Origin: Chitinophagaceae bacterium
Lineage (GTDB): Bacteria > Bacteroidota > Bacteroidia > Chitinophagales > Chitinophagaceae
Direction: 5' to 3'
Length of the DNA: 64,000 nt
NCBI GenBank assembly: GCA_016703625.1
Contig: JADJBP010000015.1
Span: forward strand, 1-64,000
Below the pieces are notes generated by a model. The model was not told the DNA's origin and made no database searches. It saw only the letters and a program-made list of their open reading frames with translations. Below are positions 45,286 through 55,403 of the stretch, piece by piece. How positions within the stretch are numbered: the first letter of the stretch is position 1; each line of letters opens with the position of its first letter. The translations under genes and the position numbers were made by a program.

Positions 45286-45354
45286 CCCACAAAGTCACTA
45301 AGCTCACAAAGATTTTATATTATTTTTCCTTTGTGTTTTTTGTGTCTTTGTGGG
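45286..45354. repeat. Imperfect inverted repeat of CACAAAG words
   Basis: Outer arms CCCACAAAG (45286-45294) and CTTTGTGGG (45346-45354), inner arms CACAAAG (45305-45311) and CTTTGTG (45329-45335), plus CAC/GTG between them, give a nested stem of three helices. The spacing on both sides is equal, so it folds symmetrically. It lies between ssb and GH92 and could end the ssb transcript, although no classical T tract follows. Confidence 0.7.
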
Positions 45355-45408
45355 ATATTTATTACTTCATTATTTTCATAAAGTTTTATCTTGTGCAAAA
45401 CGATCTGC

Positions 45409-48342
45409 ATGAAATACAAACAATGGGTACTCACAACTCTTTTCCTCTTTTCATTGGTGAGCCTGTCGAACCATATACTCTTAGCCCAAAAAAACTACAC
45501 CCAATACGTTGACCCTTTTAATAGGCACTGGGGGCCATGGTCATACTTACCCGGGAGCTGTTTTACCACACGGCATGGTACAGTTAAGCCCGGATACCAG
45601 GCTTGATGGATGGGATGGCTGCGGGGGCTACCATTATTCTGATAATTATATTTATGGGTTTACACATACGCATTTAAGCCGGAACAGGCGTTAGCGATTA
45701 TGGCGATATTTTACTAATGCCCATGACCGGCGAACCAACGCCGGATAATAAAGTGTATGGATCTAAATTTTCACATGCCAATGAAAAAGCTAATGCCGGG
45801 TTTTATTCAGTTAAGCTGGAAGATGAGAATATACTGGCAGAGTTGACCACCACAACCCGTGTTGGTTTGCACCGGTATACATTTTCCGGTTCAGAAAAAA
45901 TAACGTGATCCTCGACCTGAAACACCGCGATGAAGTGATCGAATCTTCCCTGAAGATCATCAATATCCGTACCATTGCAGGCTTACGCCGCAGTAAAGCG
46001 TGGGCCACCAACCAGTATGTTTATTTTGTCATTGAATTCTCCAAACCATTTATTAACGCCGGTTTCTGGCGAAATGATACTTTATTATCGCCTGATATTA
46101 AAGACATAAATAACGCAAGAAACATTAAAGCTTTCTTCGAATTTGAAAATGAAACAGTGATGGCAAAAGTGGCCATATCGGCAGTAAGTATCGAAGGTGC
46201 ACAAAATAACCTCGACAAAGAATTACCGGGCTGGGACTTTGAAAAAACAAAAGCAGCTGCAGAAAATATATGGAACCGGGAACTGGGCAGGATAGATGTG
46301 GAAAGCAATGATGAAAAGAAACTGCGAACATTTTATACTGCATTGTATCATACGGCCATCGTACCCAATATCAACCAGGATGTGGACGGGCAATACCGCA
46401 GCCGGGATAATCAAATTCATACCGCAACGGGTTTTACCAACTATTCTGTTTTTTCACTCTGGGATACTTACCGGGGTGCACACCCGCTGTATACGATCAT
46501 CGACCGGGAACGCACACTCGATTATATCAGATCATTTTTAATTCAGTACCAACAGGGAGGCAGGCTTCCGGTTTGGGAACTCAGCAGTTGTGAAACCGAT
46601 TGTATGATCGGTTACCACAGCGTGCCGGTCATTGTGGATGCCTACATGAAAGGCATCAGGGGTTTTGATACCACGCTGGCCCTGGAAGCCATGAAAAAAG
46701 CGCCACCTGGAACCACCTGGGATTACCGGCACTGATGGATCATGGCTTGCTGGAAATGGATGATGAGCATGAAAGTGTAAGCAAAACGCTGGAATATGCG
46801 TATGACGACTGGTGCATTGCACAGTTTGCAAAAGCGCTTGGCAAAGAGGAAGACTATAACAATTATATAAAAAGGGCACAGGCCTTTAAAAATATATTTG
46901 ATGTACAAACCGGTTTTATGCGCCCCCGCAAAAACGGCAACTGGCTTTCACCATTTGATCCCAGGGAAGTGAATAATAATTTTACCGAAGCCAATAGCTG
47001 GCAATATTCATTTTATACACCGCAGGATATCAATGGTTACATTGAAATGATCGGCGGCAGAAAAAAAATGGAAGATAAGCTGGACCAGCTTTTTGCAGCC
47101 AATTCGCAAACAACCGGCCGCGACCAGAGTGATATTACCGGGCTGATCGGGCAGTATGCACATGGCAATGAACCCAGTCATCATATTGCCTACCTGTACA
47201 ACTTTACCGGTGCCGCATACAAAACACAGGCCATGGTAAACCGCATTATGCATGAAATGTATAAGGATACTCCCGACGGGCTGGAAGGCAATGAGGATTG
47301 CGGGCAGATGAGCGCCTGGTATGTATTGAGCGCTTTGGGTTTTTACCCGGTTACACCCGGTACTACGGATTATATCATTGGCACACCCTTGTTTTCATCA
47401 GCAACCATTAACCTGGAGAACGGTAAAAAATTTACGGTGAAAGCGAATAAAACAGGCAATGCTGATTTTTATATTCAGTCTGCTTCATTAAATGGTACAC
47501 CACATTCCAGGTCATATATTGCTCATACAGATATCAACAATGGCGGTACCCTGGCTTTTGAAATGGGAGATAAGCCATCCGCATTTGGTTTACTTGATTT
47601 TCCATCAACTGCTATAACCGGCCATAAAATTGTTTTAAACCCGGTGATCGATGGTGGCGCCATTTCATTTAAGGGCGTAAAAACAATCAGGATCAGTTCT
47701 GCCCAGAAAGGAGTGAGTTATTATTATACTATGGATGGATCAGTACCCACAAAGGCCTCCAAAAAGTATATAGCGCCCATTACGATCAAAGAATCAACTA
47801 CCATTAAAGCGATCGCCATAGACCTGAAAGGAGAAATGAGTTTTATAACAACAGCCGTTTACAAAAAAATGCCGCACAACTGGACGATCAAACTGAATAC
47901 CCCTTATGAGCAGCAATATGATGGCGGCGGGCCAAATGGTTTGATCGACGGCATCAACGGCAGTGTTGACTGGCGCAAGGGTAACTGGCAGGGATACCAG
48001 AAAACAGATATGGATGTGCTGATCGACCTGCAGAGGCCAACATCAGTTTCTGAAGTAACCATTGGTTTTGTGCAGGATAGCCGGGCATGGATCGTAATGC
48101 CAAAGGAACTGATCATTGAAGTATCAAATGACGGTAAAATTTTTGTCCCTGTTTATAGCAGTAAAAACTTTTTAACCATTGAAGATGAAACCGCACAGGT
48201 GAAAAAGGTAGCAGCAGCATTTACACCAGTTTCACCAAGGTATATCATGGTAAAGGCCATCCAATATGGTAAATTGCCAGCCTGGCAATTGGGAGCAGGA
48301 GGGGACACGCATATTTTTGTAGATGAGATCAATGTTAGATAA
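45409..48342 (+). pseudogene. GH92 alpha-mannosidase with C-terminal chitobiase-like and F5/8 type C domains, four frameshifts
   Basis: The signal peptide starts at 45409 (MKYKQWVLTTLFLFSLVSL). The GH92 N-domain reads YTQYVDP / LIGTGGHGHTYPGAVLPHGM; the catalytic domain shows LPVWELSSCETDCMIGYHSVPVI and EGNEDCGQMSAWYVLSALGFYPV, including the acid-base candidates and Ca-binding region. Then come a CHB_HEX-type module (SYYYTMDGSVPTKASKKYI) and a discoidin-like module at the end (about 47890-48342). Frame changes near 45512, 45680, 45900 and 46700 divide it. GH92 enzymes release mannose from alpha-mannans/N-glycans outside the cytoplasm. All domains are otherwise complete, so errors are likely. 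Confidence 0.88.
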
Positions 48343-48344
48343 AT

Positions 48345-48376
48345 AAAAACGTCCCGAAATTTTCGGGACGTTTTTA
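48345..48376 (+). terminator. Terminator of the GH92 gene
   Basis: ACGTCCCGAAA and TTTCGGGACGT pair perfectly around a tiny loop and are flanked by A and T tracts, so it could also serve the convergent permease gene. Confidence 0.85.
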
Positions 48377-48407
48377 AAATAAATATTTGTTTATTAAAAC
48401 CTCAGGT

Positions 48408-50039
48408 TCAACCTTCCCAGTTTCTTCCAAAAACAACAAGGTGTACTACTGCAAAGGCAAGTGCTATATACAATAAGGTTCTGTCTGTGTCAAACCCAAC
48501 ACTGTATTGATGCAGGAATCCTACAACAATAAGCAAAAGGCAAAGTGCCAGGCTCGTGTATCTTGCGATCCTCATTACCTTTCGGTTATCGGTGCCATTA
48601 CCCAGGTGGCTGTGTTTGGCACCATACACCAGGTAAATATCCATGCCGATCAGCATCCAAACCAACAATCTTATCCAGGTATCCATTGGCAAAAATACCA
48701 TCATGAACAGGCATACAACAATTCCGAGGATTGGAACCAATGGTACCAAAGGTGTTTTAAATGCCCTTGGCAGTTCAGGCATTTTTTTACGCATCACCCA
48801 TACGCCAATACATACCAGAATAAATGCGAAAAGAGTTCCAATACTGGTCATTTCTCCCACAACCCTTGCCGGTACAAATGCAGCAAATGCACTTACAAAA
48901 ACCATGAATAACAAATTGCTTTTTGCCGGTGTTTGTGTTTTGGGATTTACTGCTGAGAAAATTTTTGGTATCAAACCATCCTTACTCATACTGAAGAAAA
49001 CACGGCTTTGTCCCATCAGCATCACCAGGATCACAGATGCATAACCGGCAAGGATAGCAACTACAATGGCACGGTTAAGCCAGGGGTAATCTGGTTTTAA
49101 AACACCGGCAGGGAGTTCCCATATGATCAATGGCAATGGCCACCGGAGCAATACCGTCTTTGCCTGCAAAGCTTGTATAACTGGTAACACCCGTCATTAC
49201 ATGGGCAAATAAAATGTATAGTATTGTACAGATAGCCAGTGATCCTAAAATTCCCCAGGGCATATCACGTTTGGGGTTCTTGGCTTCCTGTGCCGCCGTA
49301 CTCACAGCATCAAAACCAATATATGCAAAAAATACAATGGCAGCAGCCCGGATGATACCACTAAATCCAAAGTCACCGAATTTGCCGCTGTTGTCAGGTA
49401 TGTAAGGGGTGTAATTAGCGTTGTTAATATATTTCCATCCCAGAAAAATAAATACAAAACCACTGCTAATTTTAAGCCAACAATAATCGCATTTACGGTA
49501 GCACTCTCTTTGGTTCCCTTCATTAATAAAAAACTCATTAAAACAATAATGAACACGGCCGGTAAATTGATGATACCGCCATCCCATGGGCCTACGGTGA
49601 GGGCTTCAGGAAGATGAATATCAAAACCTTCCAGGAACCTGACCAGGTAACGGCTCCAGCTGATACCAACCGTAGCAGCACCTACTGCATATTCCAGCAC
49701 AAGGTCCCAACCGATGATCCAGGCAATGAATTCGCCCATGGTTGCATAGGAATACGTATAAGCGCTTCCGGCAACAGGTATCATGGATGCAAATTCTGCA
49801 TAGCATAAACCGGCGAACAGGCAACCCAATGCGGCTACAATAAAAGAGATGGTAATGGCCGGCCCGGCATGATTTGCAGCAGCCATCCCGGTGATTGAAA
49901 ACAAGCCTGCGCCGATAATAGCGCCTATTCCCAATGCAATAAGGCCGCCGGCGCCTAAAGTTCTTTTTAATGTATGTGATCCGGTTTCGGATGCTTCATT
50001 CATTAAAGCAGCCATCGGTTTTCTTACGAATAAACTCAT
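48408..50039 (-). pseudogene. APC-superfamily cationic amino-acid permease, two frameshifts
   Basis: The N-terminal consensus LIALGIGAIIGAGLFSITG, then YAEFASMIPVAGSAYTYSYATMGEFIAWIIGWDL and FFAYIGFDAVSTAAQEAKNP in separate helices mark a CAT-type permease (about 540 residues, 12-14 helices). The frame changes near 49460 and 49115; the C-terminal part resumes with QSRVFFSMSKDGLIPKIF. Probable proton-coupled import of amino acids through the inner membrane. The lesions are two single-base indels, so I suspect sequence errors. Confidence 0.85.
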
Positions 50040-50194
50040 GTCAGTAGGTTTTGTTTAATTTATCAGGTGGAAAAATAAGTAATTAATTCTTAAATAAACA
50101 GCCACTGATACTTTTTTGCATCAATAGCAGGCCTTTAACAAGCATTAAATATTATATTGCAAACTAATTGTTTCTTTAATTTAAGTAATTCATC

Positions 50195-51475
50195 ATGCCA
50201 ACAAAGAAAAGCCGGCTCACTCTGTATATTTTATTAAGTATGGTCCTTGGTATCATTTCTGCATTTAAAATGTTCATAAACATCCATGATGCGGGCAGCT
50301 TAACAGTGGATTTTCCGATAATGCCAAACGCGGTTACAACCTTCTTGCCGCCTGGTGCAAATGTTGATTGCCCGGATCGGATTTGCAACGTTGGTGGTAG
50401 GCATTCCCAAACTTGAGATATGAAAACCGTGGTAAGCCAGGGTAGGCGGAAAGGCCAATGCTCCGGTTTATTACGGCATCGTTGGTTTCATTGCAGCCTT
50501 CGGGTTTAATACATGGGCAATATTTTGCCGGGAAACTGTTGGGGTAGATATTAGGTAACTACCATTGGATTATTCCTGGGTTTAATGACCTTCTTGAAAA
50601 TCAAAAGGATTTTCATTACCAAAAATTTGTTGAGCATGTAAAACCCACAGGGTGGCAGAAGTGACCATGGCTACCAACGAAATTTCAATCAATTATCGGC
50701 GTGTTATTTTTGTATTCTTTGGTGTCGGCATTAACTTGCAATCGGTAAAAGGGGAAACGAAACCCATGCTGGATTTCCAGAGCCTTGCTGACATGGTTCT
50801 GAAAATGGTTACCAATATCATGATGTACTTGGCACCTGTAGGCGTATTTGGCGCCATTGCTGCTGCTATTGGAAAATTGGGCTGGATATTTTAGTAACCT
50901 TTTGGATATTATGCCGGTGAATTTTAGCTTGGCCTCGCTATTTTCTGGTTAATTTTGTTATTTGTTGGCTATCTTTTTTTAAAAAAGCGGTTGCGGGTTT
51001 TACTTAGCCGAATAGCGTCACCCATGTCCATTGCCTTTAGTACGGCCAGCAGCGAAGCTGTGTATCCAAAACTTGTGGAAGAAATGGAAAGGTTTGGATG
51101 CAACAATAAAATTGTAAGTTTTGTTTTACCACTTGGATATTCTTTTAATCTAGATGGAAGTATGATTGTATATAACATTTGCCAGTATGTTTATTGCCCA
51201 GGCATTTAACATTACTTCCATTACAGGTGACGTGTGGCAACAGATAATAATGTTGCTGGTGTTTTTAGTCACCAGTAAAGGCATTGCCGGCGTACCAAGG
51301 GCTTCGCTGGTTGTGGTATTGGCAACCGGTGCCATGTTTGGTTTACCACCCGAAGGTGTGGGTTTAATTGATGTATTGATGGACATGGGCCGATACATCG
51401 GCAAATGTGTTTGACGGAAATGCTTTAGCCAGCTGGAGGCTGTGATCAAATGGAATTGCAGCTGGAACATTCTTA
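50195..51475 (+). pseudogene. Dicarboxylate/amino acid:cation symporter (DAACS), heavily degraded
   Basis: Recognisable blocks in order are KKSRLTLYILLSMVLGIISA (helix 1), then unreadable sequence, MATNEI near 50658, MVTNIMMYLAPVGVFGAIAAAIG, SPMSIAFSTASSEAVYPKLVEEMERFG, KIVSFVLPLGYSFNLDGSM, TSKGIAGVPRASLVVVLATG and LMDMGR. These are the transport-core motifs of GltP/DctA. At least eight frame changes and probable deletions occur in 1.3 kb, and several conserved residues are altered. This density is much higher than the single indels elsewhere, so I judge real decay or very poor local sequence. Confidence 0.8.
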
Positions 51476-51518
51476 AATAATTATAGCAATAAAAAATACC
51501 TGATACCAAGCCATATTT

Positions 51519-52475
51519 ATGAAACAAATTCTTTTTTTTCTCTTCGTTTTTTTACTGTCAACATCAGATCTCTTTGCAGGTGATTCGCTTACCTTTAATT
51601 TAACCAACCAATACAAGAAACCAGTTAAAAATGCAACAGTCACTATAAATAATATTGATTATACAAGTGATAAGGAGGGCAATTGTACGATCAGCAATAC
51701 GGGTGAAGATTCAATGAACATTATCAGTAAAGGATATGATATGATGACCATTGCGTTTAAAGACATTGGACTGGATAAACAGGTTATCATAAATAAGAAG
51801 TTTACCTGGACTGATCTGCTTACCCCTATGTTTTATATTTTATATGGAGGGATTTGGCTATTACTGCTCATCATTTTTGCAGAAACCGGTTTATTTGTTG
51901 GTTTCTTTTTCCCGGGTGATTCCCTATTATTTGTTGCGGGTATCCTGAGTACCTCTTTAGTTGATTCCATTTCATTGAATACAGGGAATGATTTTTTAAA
52001 CCTGATGATCATAGCCGGTATGTGTTCTGTAGCAGGCATCTTAGGTAATACAGTAGGGTATATGACCGGCAGTAAAGTTGGCCCGGCTATGTATAACTGG
52101 AAAGACCGTTTTCTGTTTAAACAAAAATACCTGCACCAGGCAAAAGAATTTTATGACAAACATGGCGGGGGAGCAATTGTATTTGCCAGGTTTCTGCCAT
52201 TGGTTCGCACATTTGCGCCAATTGTTGCCGGCATAGTTGGAATGGATAAAAAGAAATTCGGTTTTTATAATATTGTTGGTTGTATTGCATGGGTTGTTTC
52301 CATGCTTTTTATCGGGCATTATTTGAATGCGTTTACAAAACAACAGTTTGGGTTAGACCTGGAGGCACACCTCGAAATAATTGTGATTGCCATTGTATTG
52401 GTAACCACAGCACCTGTTTTAATTAAAATGTTTTTCGGTAAAAAGAAAAAGGTTGATGCACCATACACAAAATAA
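51519..52475 (+). CDS. DedA-family membrane protein with secreted N-terminal Ig-like domain
   Basis: 318 residues. Signal peptide (MKQILFFLFVFLLSTSDLFA), then a small beta domain (about 25-88, NLTNQYKKPVKNATVTINNIDYTSD), like CarboxypepD_reg/TonB-plug-associated domains. A DedA (SNARE-associated) domain follows (about 105-300) with FPGDSLLFVAGIL, GNTVGYMTGSKVGPAMY and the key motif GGGAIVFARFLPLVRTFAPIVAGIVGM. DedA/VTT proteins are lipid scramblases or transporters (for example undecaprenyl phosphate). The added domain would lie outside the cytoplasm. Overlaps the next gene by 20 bases. Confidence 0.88.
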   Translation: MKQILFFLFVFLLSTSDLFAGDSLTFNLTNQYKKPVKNATVTINNIDYTSDKEGNCTISNTGEDSMNIISKGYDMMTIAFKDIGLDKQVIINKKFTWTDLLTPMFYILYGGIWLLLLIIFAETGLFVGFFFPGDSLLFVAGILSTSLVDSISLNTGNDFLNLMIIAGMCSVAGILGNTVGYMTGSKVGPAMYNWKDRFLFKQKYLHQAKEFYDKHGGGAIVFARFLPLVRTFAPIVAGIVGMDKKKFGFYNIVGCIAWVVSMLFIGHYLNAFTKQQFGLDLEAHLEIIVIAIVLVTTAPVLIKMFFGKKKKVDAPYTK

Positions 52476-53691
52476 ACAGGCTTCCATTTTTAGTATTGCC
52501 GTGATCGTAGCTGCCCTGGGTTACTTCGTGGATATTTATGATCTCCTGTTATTTAGTATTACCCGGATAGACAGCCTGGTATCATTGGGATTAACTGAAG
52601 CACAGGTTTTATCCGAAGGTGAAAGTATCATCATGTGGCAGATGGGAGGGTTACTCATTGGTGGTATCATCTGGGGTATCATGGGCGATAAAAAAGGAAG
52701 ACTAAGCGTACTGTTTGGTTCCATCATTTTATATTCACTTGCAAATATTGCCAATGGCTTTGTGCAGACTGCCGACCAGTTTAAGATCATCCGGTTTATT
52801 GCCGGCATTGGCCTTGCCGGAGAATTGGGTGCAGGAATCACCCTGGTTTCGGAACTGACACCAAAAAATAAAAGAGGTATTGCAACTTCCCTGGTGGCGG
52901 GTATCGGGCTAACCGGTGCTGTTGTTGCATTTATCATGAAACAGTATTTTGACTGGCGTACCTGTTATTTTATTGGCGGCGGACTGGGATTAATTTTATT
53001 GGTTCTGCGGATCTCTGTTTTTGAATCAGGGATGTTTCATGAATTAAAAAAGATGAATGTGCAGCGGGGGAATTTCTTCATGCTGTTTAAAACCAGGGAA
53101 AGGTTTACAAAATATTTGTGCAGTATTTTAATAGGGCTACCCACCTGGTTTGTGATTGGTGTGTTGGTAACATTCTCCAGTGAGTTTGGTAAACAAATGG
53201 GTATCAAAGAAAAAATCGACCCCGGTAAGGCCATTATGTATGCCTATGCTGCCATTGCTATCGGCGATGTGCTGATCGGGTTTATCAGCCAGTGGTTTAA
53301 AAGCAGGAAAAAAGCTTTGTACCTGTTTTATTCCATTACCATTATATTCATGGTCTTGTTCTTTACCGTTCAATGGAACGGAACTGCAGCCAATATGTAC
53401 TGGATATGTGCCGGGCTTGGCTTTGGTACAGGTTTTTGGGCCATATTTGTAACCATGGGTGCAGAACAGTTTGGAACCAATATCAGGGCAACAGCCGCCA
53501 CAACCATTCCCAATATGGTACGCGGAATGCTTACGGTAATGATCATTCCGTTGTTTAAATTATTCCGGGGTATGACCGATTATGTTACCGGCGGCTGGAT
53601 AACTGCCATTGTAATAATGGCGATAACCATTATTGCAGCCCTGCTGATCAAAGAAACATTTCATAAAGACCTAAATTATATAGAAGAATAA
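52456..53691 (+). CDS. MFS transporter (sugar/aromatic acid porter-like)
   Basis: ATG at 52456 within the end of the DedA gene; 411 residues, 12 membrane helices. The loop 2-3 motif GDKKGRLSVLFG and the loop 4-5 sequence GELGAGITLVSELTPKNKRG are classical for metabolite:H+ symporters, as is GTNIRATAATTIPNMVRG. Substrate cannot be told. Translationally coupled to DedA by overlap. Confidence 0.87.
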   Translation: MHHTQNKQASIFSIAVIVAALGYFVDIYDLLLFSITRIDSLVSLGLTEAQVLSEGESIIMWQMGGLLIGGIIWGIMGDKKGRLSVLFGSIILYSLANIANGFVQTADQFKIIRFIAGIGLAGELGAGITLVSELTPKNKRGIATSLVAGIGLTGAVVAFIMKQYFDWRTCYFIGGGLGLILLVLRISVFESGMFHELKKMNVQRGNFFMLFKTRERFTKYLCSILIGLPTWFVIGVLVTFSSEFGKQMGIKEKIDPGKAIMYAYAAIAIGDVLIGFISQWFKSRKKALYLFYSITIIFMVLFFTVQWNGTAANMYWICAGLGFGTGFWAIFVTMGAEQFGTNIRATAATTIPNMVRGMLTVMIIPLFKLFRGMTDYVTGGWITAIVIMAITIIAALLIKETFHKDLNYIEE

Positions 53692-53693
53692 GA

Positions 53694-53721
53694 GCCCCCT
53701 CTATCTCCCCCGAAGGGGGAG
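53694..53721. repeat. CTCCCCCGAAGGGGGAG hairpin element
   Basis: CTCCCCC and GGGGGAG pair around GAA directly after the MFS stop, preceded by GCCCCCTCTAT. Short elements of this kind are dispersed in many Bacteroidota intergenic regions; it may act as terminator or be a mobile-repeat remnant. Confidence 0.6.
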
Positions 53722-53786
53722 GAAATGGAGAAGATTTGGCTTAAGAAATATTTTTAGCTTTTTTAAATCACAGAGGCTAACGCATT

Positions 53787-54782
53787 ATGGCTAAATTTCT
53801 CATCATAAGGTTCTCATCTATCGGCGACATTGTTTTAACAACACCGGTCATACGCTGCCTGCGTAAAAAATACCCGGAAAGTGAAATCCATTTTTTAACC
53901 AAGTATGCTTTTAAAAATATTGTAGACCATAATCCCTATATCAATAAAGTACATATCCTGGGCGACAGTTTTGAACTGATGCTGCACGAACTGGTTGTTG
54001 AAGAATATGATTATATCATTGACCTGCACCATAACCTGCGCACACTGCGTATCAAACGGCATTTGAAGAACGTACAGTCTTTTTCATTCAATAAACTGAA
54101 TATAGAAAAATACATCCTTACCGGTTTTAAAATAAACGTGTTGCCCAAAAAGCATATTGTTGACCGCAACCTGGATACGGTTGCTTCACTCGGGGTAACC
54201 AATGACGGGTTGGGACTGGATTATTTTATTCCGGCTAAAGACCGGGTTAAGAAAGAAGATATACCCACGTCGCACATGCACGGCTATATTGCAATCGTTA
54301 TCGGGGCTGCCCTGGCTACAAAAAAACTGCCCCTTCATAAATTAAAGGAACTGTGCAGTGCCATTGATCATCCCATTATATTGCTGGGCGGAAAGGAAGA
54401 TATGGAAGATGGGAAGGCCATTGCAAAAATGGATGAGATAAAGATCTACAATGCATGTGGGAAATTCAATCTGAATGAATCAGCCGATCTGCTGGATAAA
54501 TCGAAACTCGTGATCACCCACGATACAGGCCTGATGCATATTGCCGCAGCCCTTCAAAAACGGGTGATATCAGTTTGGGGAAATACCGTGCCTGCTTTCG
54601 GCATGTATCCCTATTATGGGGCACGATCCGGTGTACAATATGATGTGGTGGAGATCAATAAACTCTGGTGCAGGCCCTGCAGCAAGATCGGCTATAAAAA
54701 ATGTCCCAGGGGCCATTTCAAATGCATGGAAAATATTGCTGTTAACGATATTGTAAATATGGTTAAGCAGCGGTTACAATAA
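53787..54782 (+). CDS. Glycosyltransferase family 9 (heptosyltransferase-like)
   Basis: 331 residues. N-terminal FLIIRFSSIGDIVLTTPVIRCLRKKYPES is split across the start and is the GT9 hallmark (with the SSIGD acceptor loop). The C-terminal donor domain has IAIVIGAALATKKLPL and VITHDTGLMHIAAALQKRVISVWGNT in sections. GT9 enzymes add heptose or similar sugars to the lipopolysaccharide core. The Cys-rich end (LWCRPCSKIGYKKCPRGHFKCM) is typical. Links to lpxB and the lost kdsA copy by pathway only. Confidence 0.9.
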   Translation: MAKFLIIRFSSIGDIVLTTPVIRCLRKKYPESEIHFLTKYAFKNIVDHNPYINKVHILGDSFELMLHELVVEEYDYIIDLHHNLRTLRIKRHLKNVQSFSFNKLNIEKYILTGFKINVLPKKHIVDRNLDTVASLGVTNDGLGLDYFIPAKDRVKKEDIPTSHMHGYIAIVIGAALATKKLPLHKLKELCSAIDHPIILLGGKEDMEDGKAIAKMDEIKIYNACGKFNLNESADLLDKSKLVITHDTGLMHIAAALQKRVISVWGNTVPAFGMYPYYGARSGVQYDVVEINKLWCRPCSKIGYKKCPRGHFKCMENIAVNDIVNMVKQRLQ

Positions 54783-54821
54783 AAGATCCGCTGTTGCTTT
54801 TGACTAACTTGCACCATAGCT

Positions 54822-55403
54822 ATGATCAAAAATACCCTCTTTATAATTGGTTTGTTTGTAAGCAGTGTTGCCTCTGCACAGTTCACCGTTACCATTCAAT
54901 GGCATAATATAAAACCCGGCAATAACAGCGATACCATTTATTACGTGCCAGGTAAAAAGCTTGCCTGGAAAGATTTTAAAGGCAGGCCGGTGGCTGCCAG
55001 TCCTGCAGCGGCCATTACCGAGTCAGGATTCGGGTACCGGATGACCATGAATTCCAGGAACAAAAAGACAAACGTGATCATCACTGTTTTCTGTTATTTC
55101 ACTAAAAATAATTCATGGGTAAAAAAGGGTATGGACTCCGATTATGCATTGAAGCATGAGCAGCATCATTTTGACATTACCTATATCAATGCATGGATGT
55201 TCATGCAGAAATTAAAAGAGGCTCCATGGAACGCCGGCAATTATAATTACCTGGTTGAAAAAATTCATGATGAATGTTTTGATGCACTCAGTAAAATGCA
55301 GGATGATTATGACGGCGAGACATCCAACGGACGAATTAACCACATGCAGTATACCTGGAACAGGAAAATAGACCGTCAACTGGCTGAACTGGTCACAGAT
55401 TAA
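54822..55403 (+). CDS. DUF922-like secreted putative metalloprotease
   Basis: 193 residues with a signal peptide (MIKNTLFIIGLFVSSVASA). The core SDYALKHEQHHFDITYINAWMF carries a HEQHH motif resembling an HExxH zinc site; KLAWKDFKGRPVA is a conserved strand of DUF922-type proteins. Activity is not proven. Its last 11 bases overlap the convergent Nramp gene end. Confidence 0.78.
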   Translation: MIKNTLFIIGLFVSSVASAQFTVTIQWHNIKPGNNSDTIYYVPGKKLAWKDFKGRPVAASPAAAITESGFGYRMTMNSRNKKTNVIITVFCYFTKNNSWVKKGMDSDYALKHEQHHFDITYINAWMFMQKLKEAPWNAGNYNYLVEKIHDECFDALSKMQDDYDGETSNGRINHMQYTWNRKIDRQLAELVTD

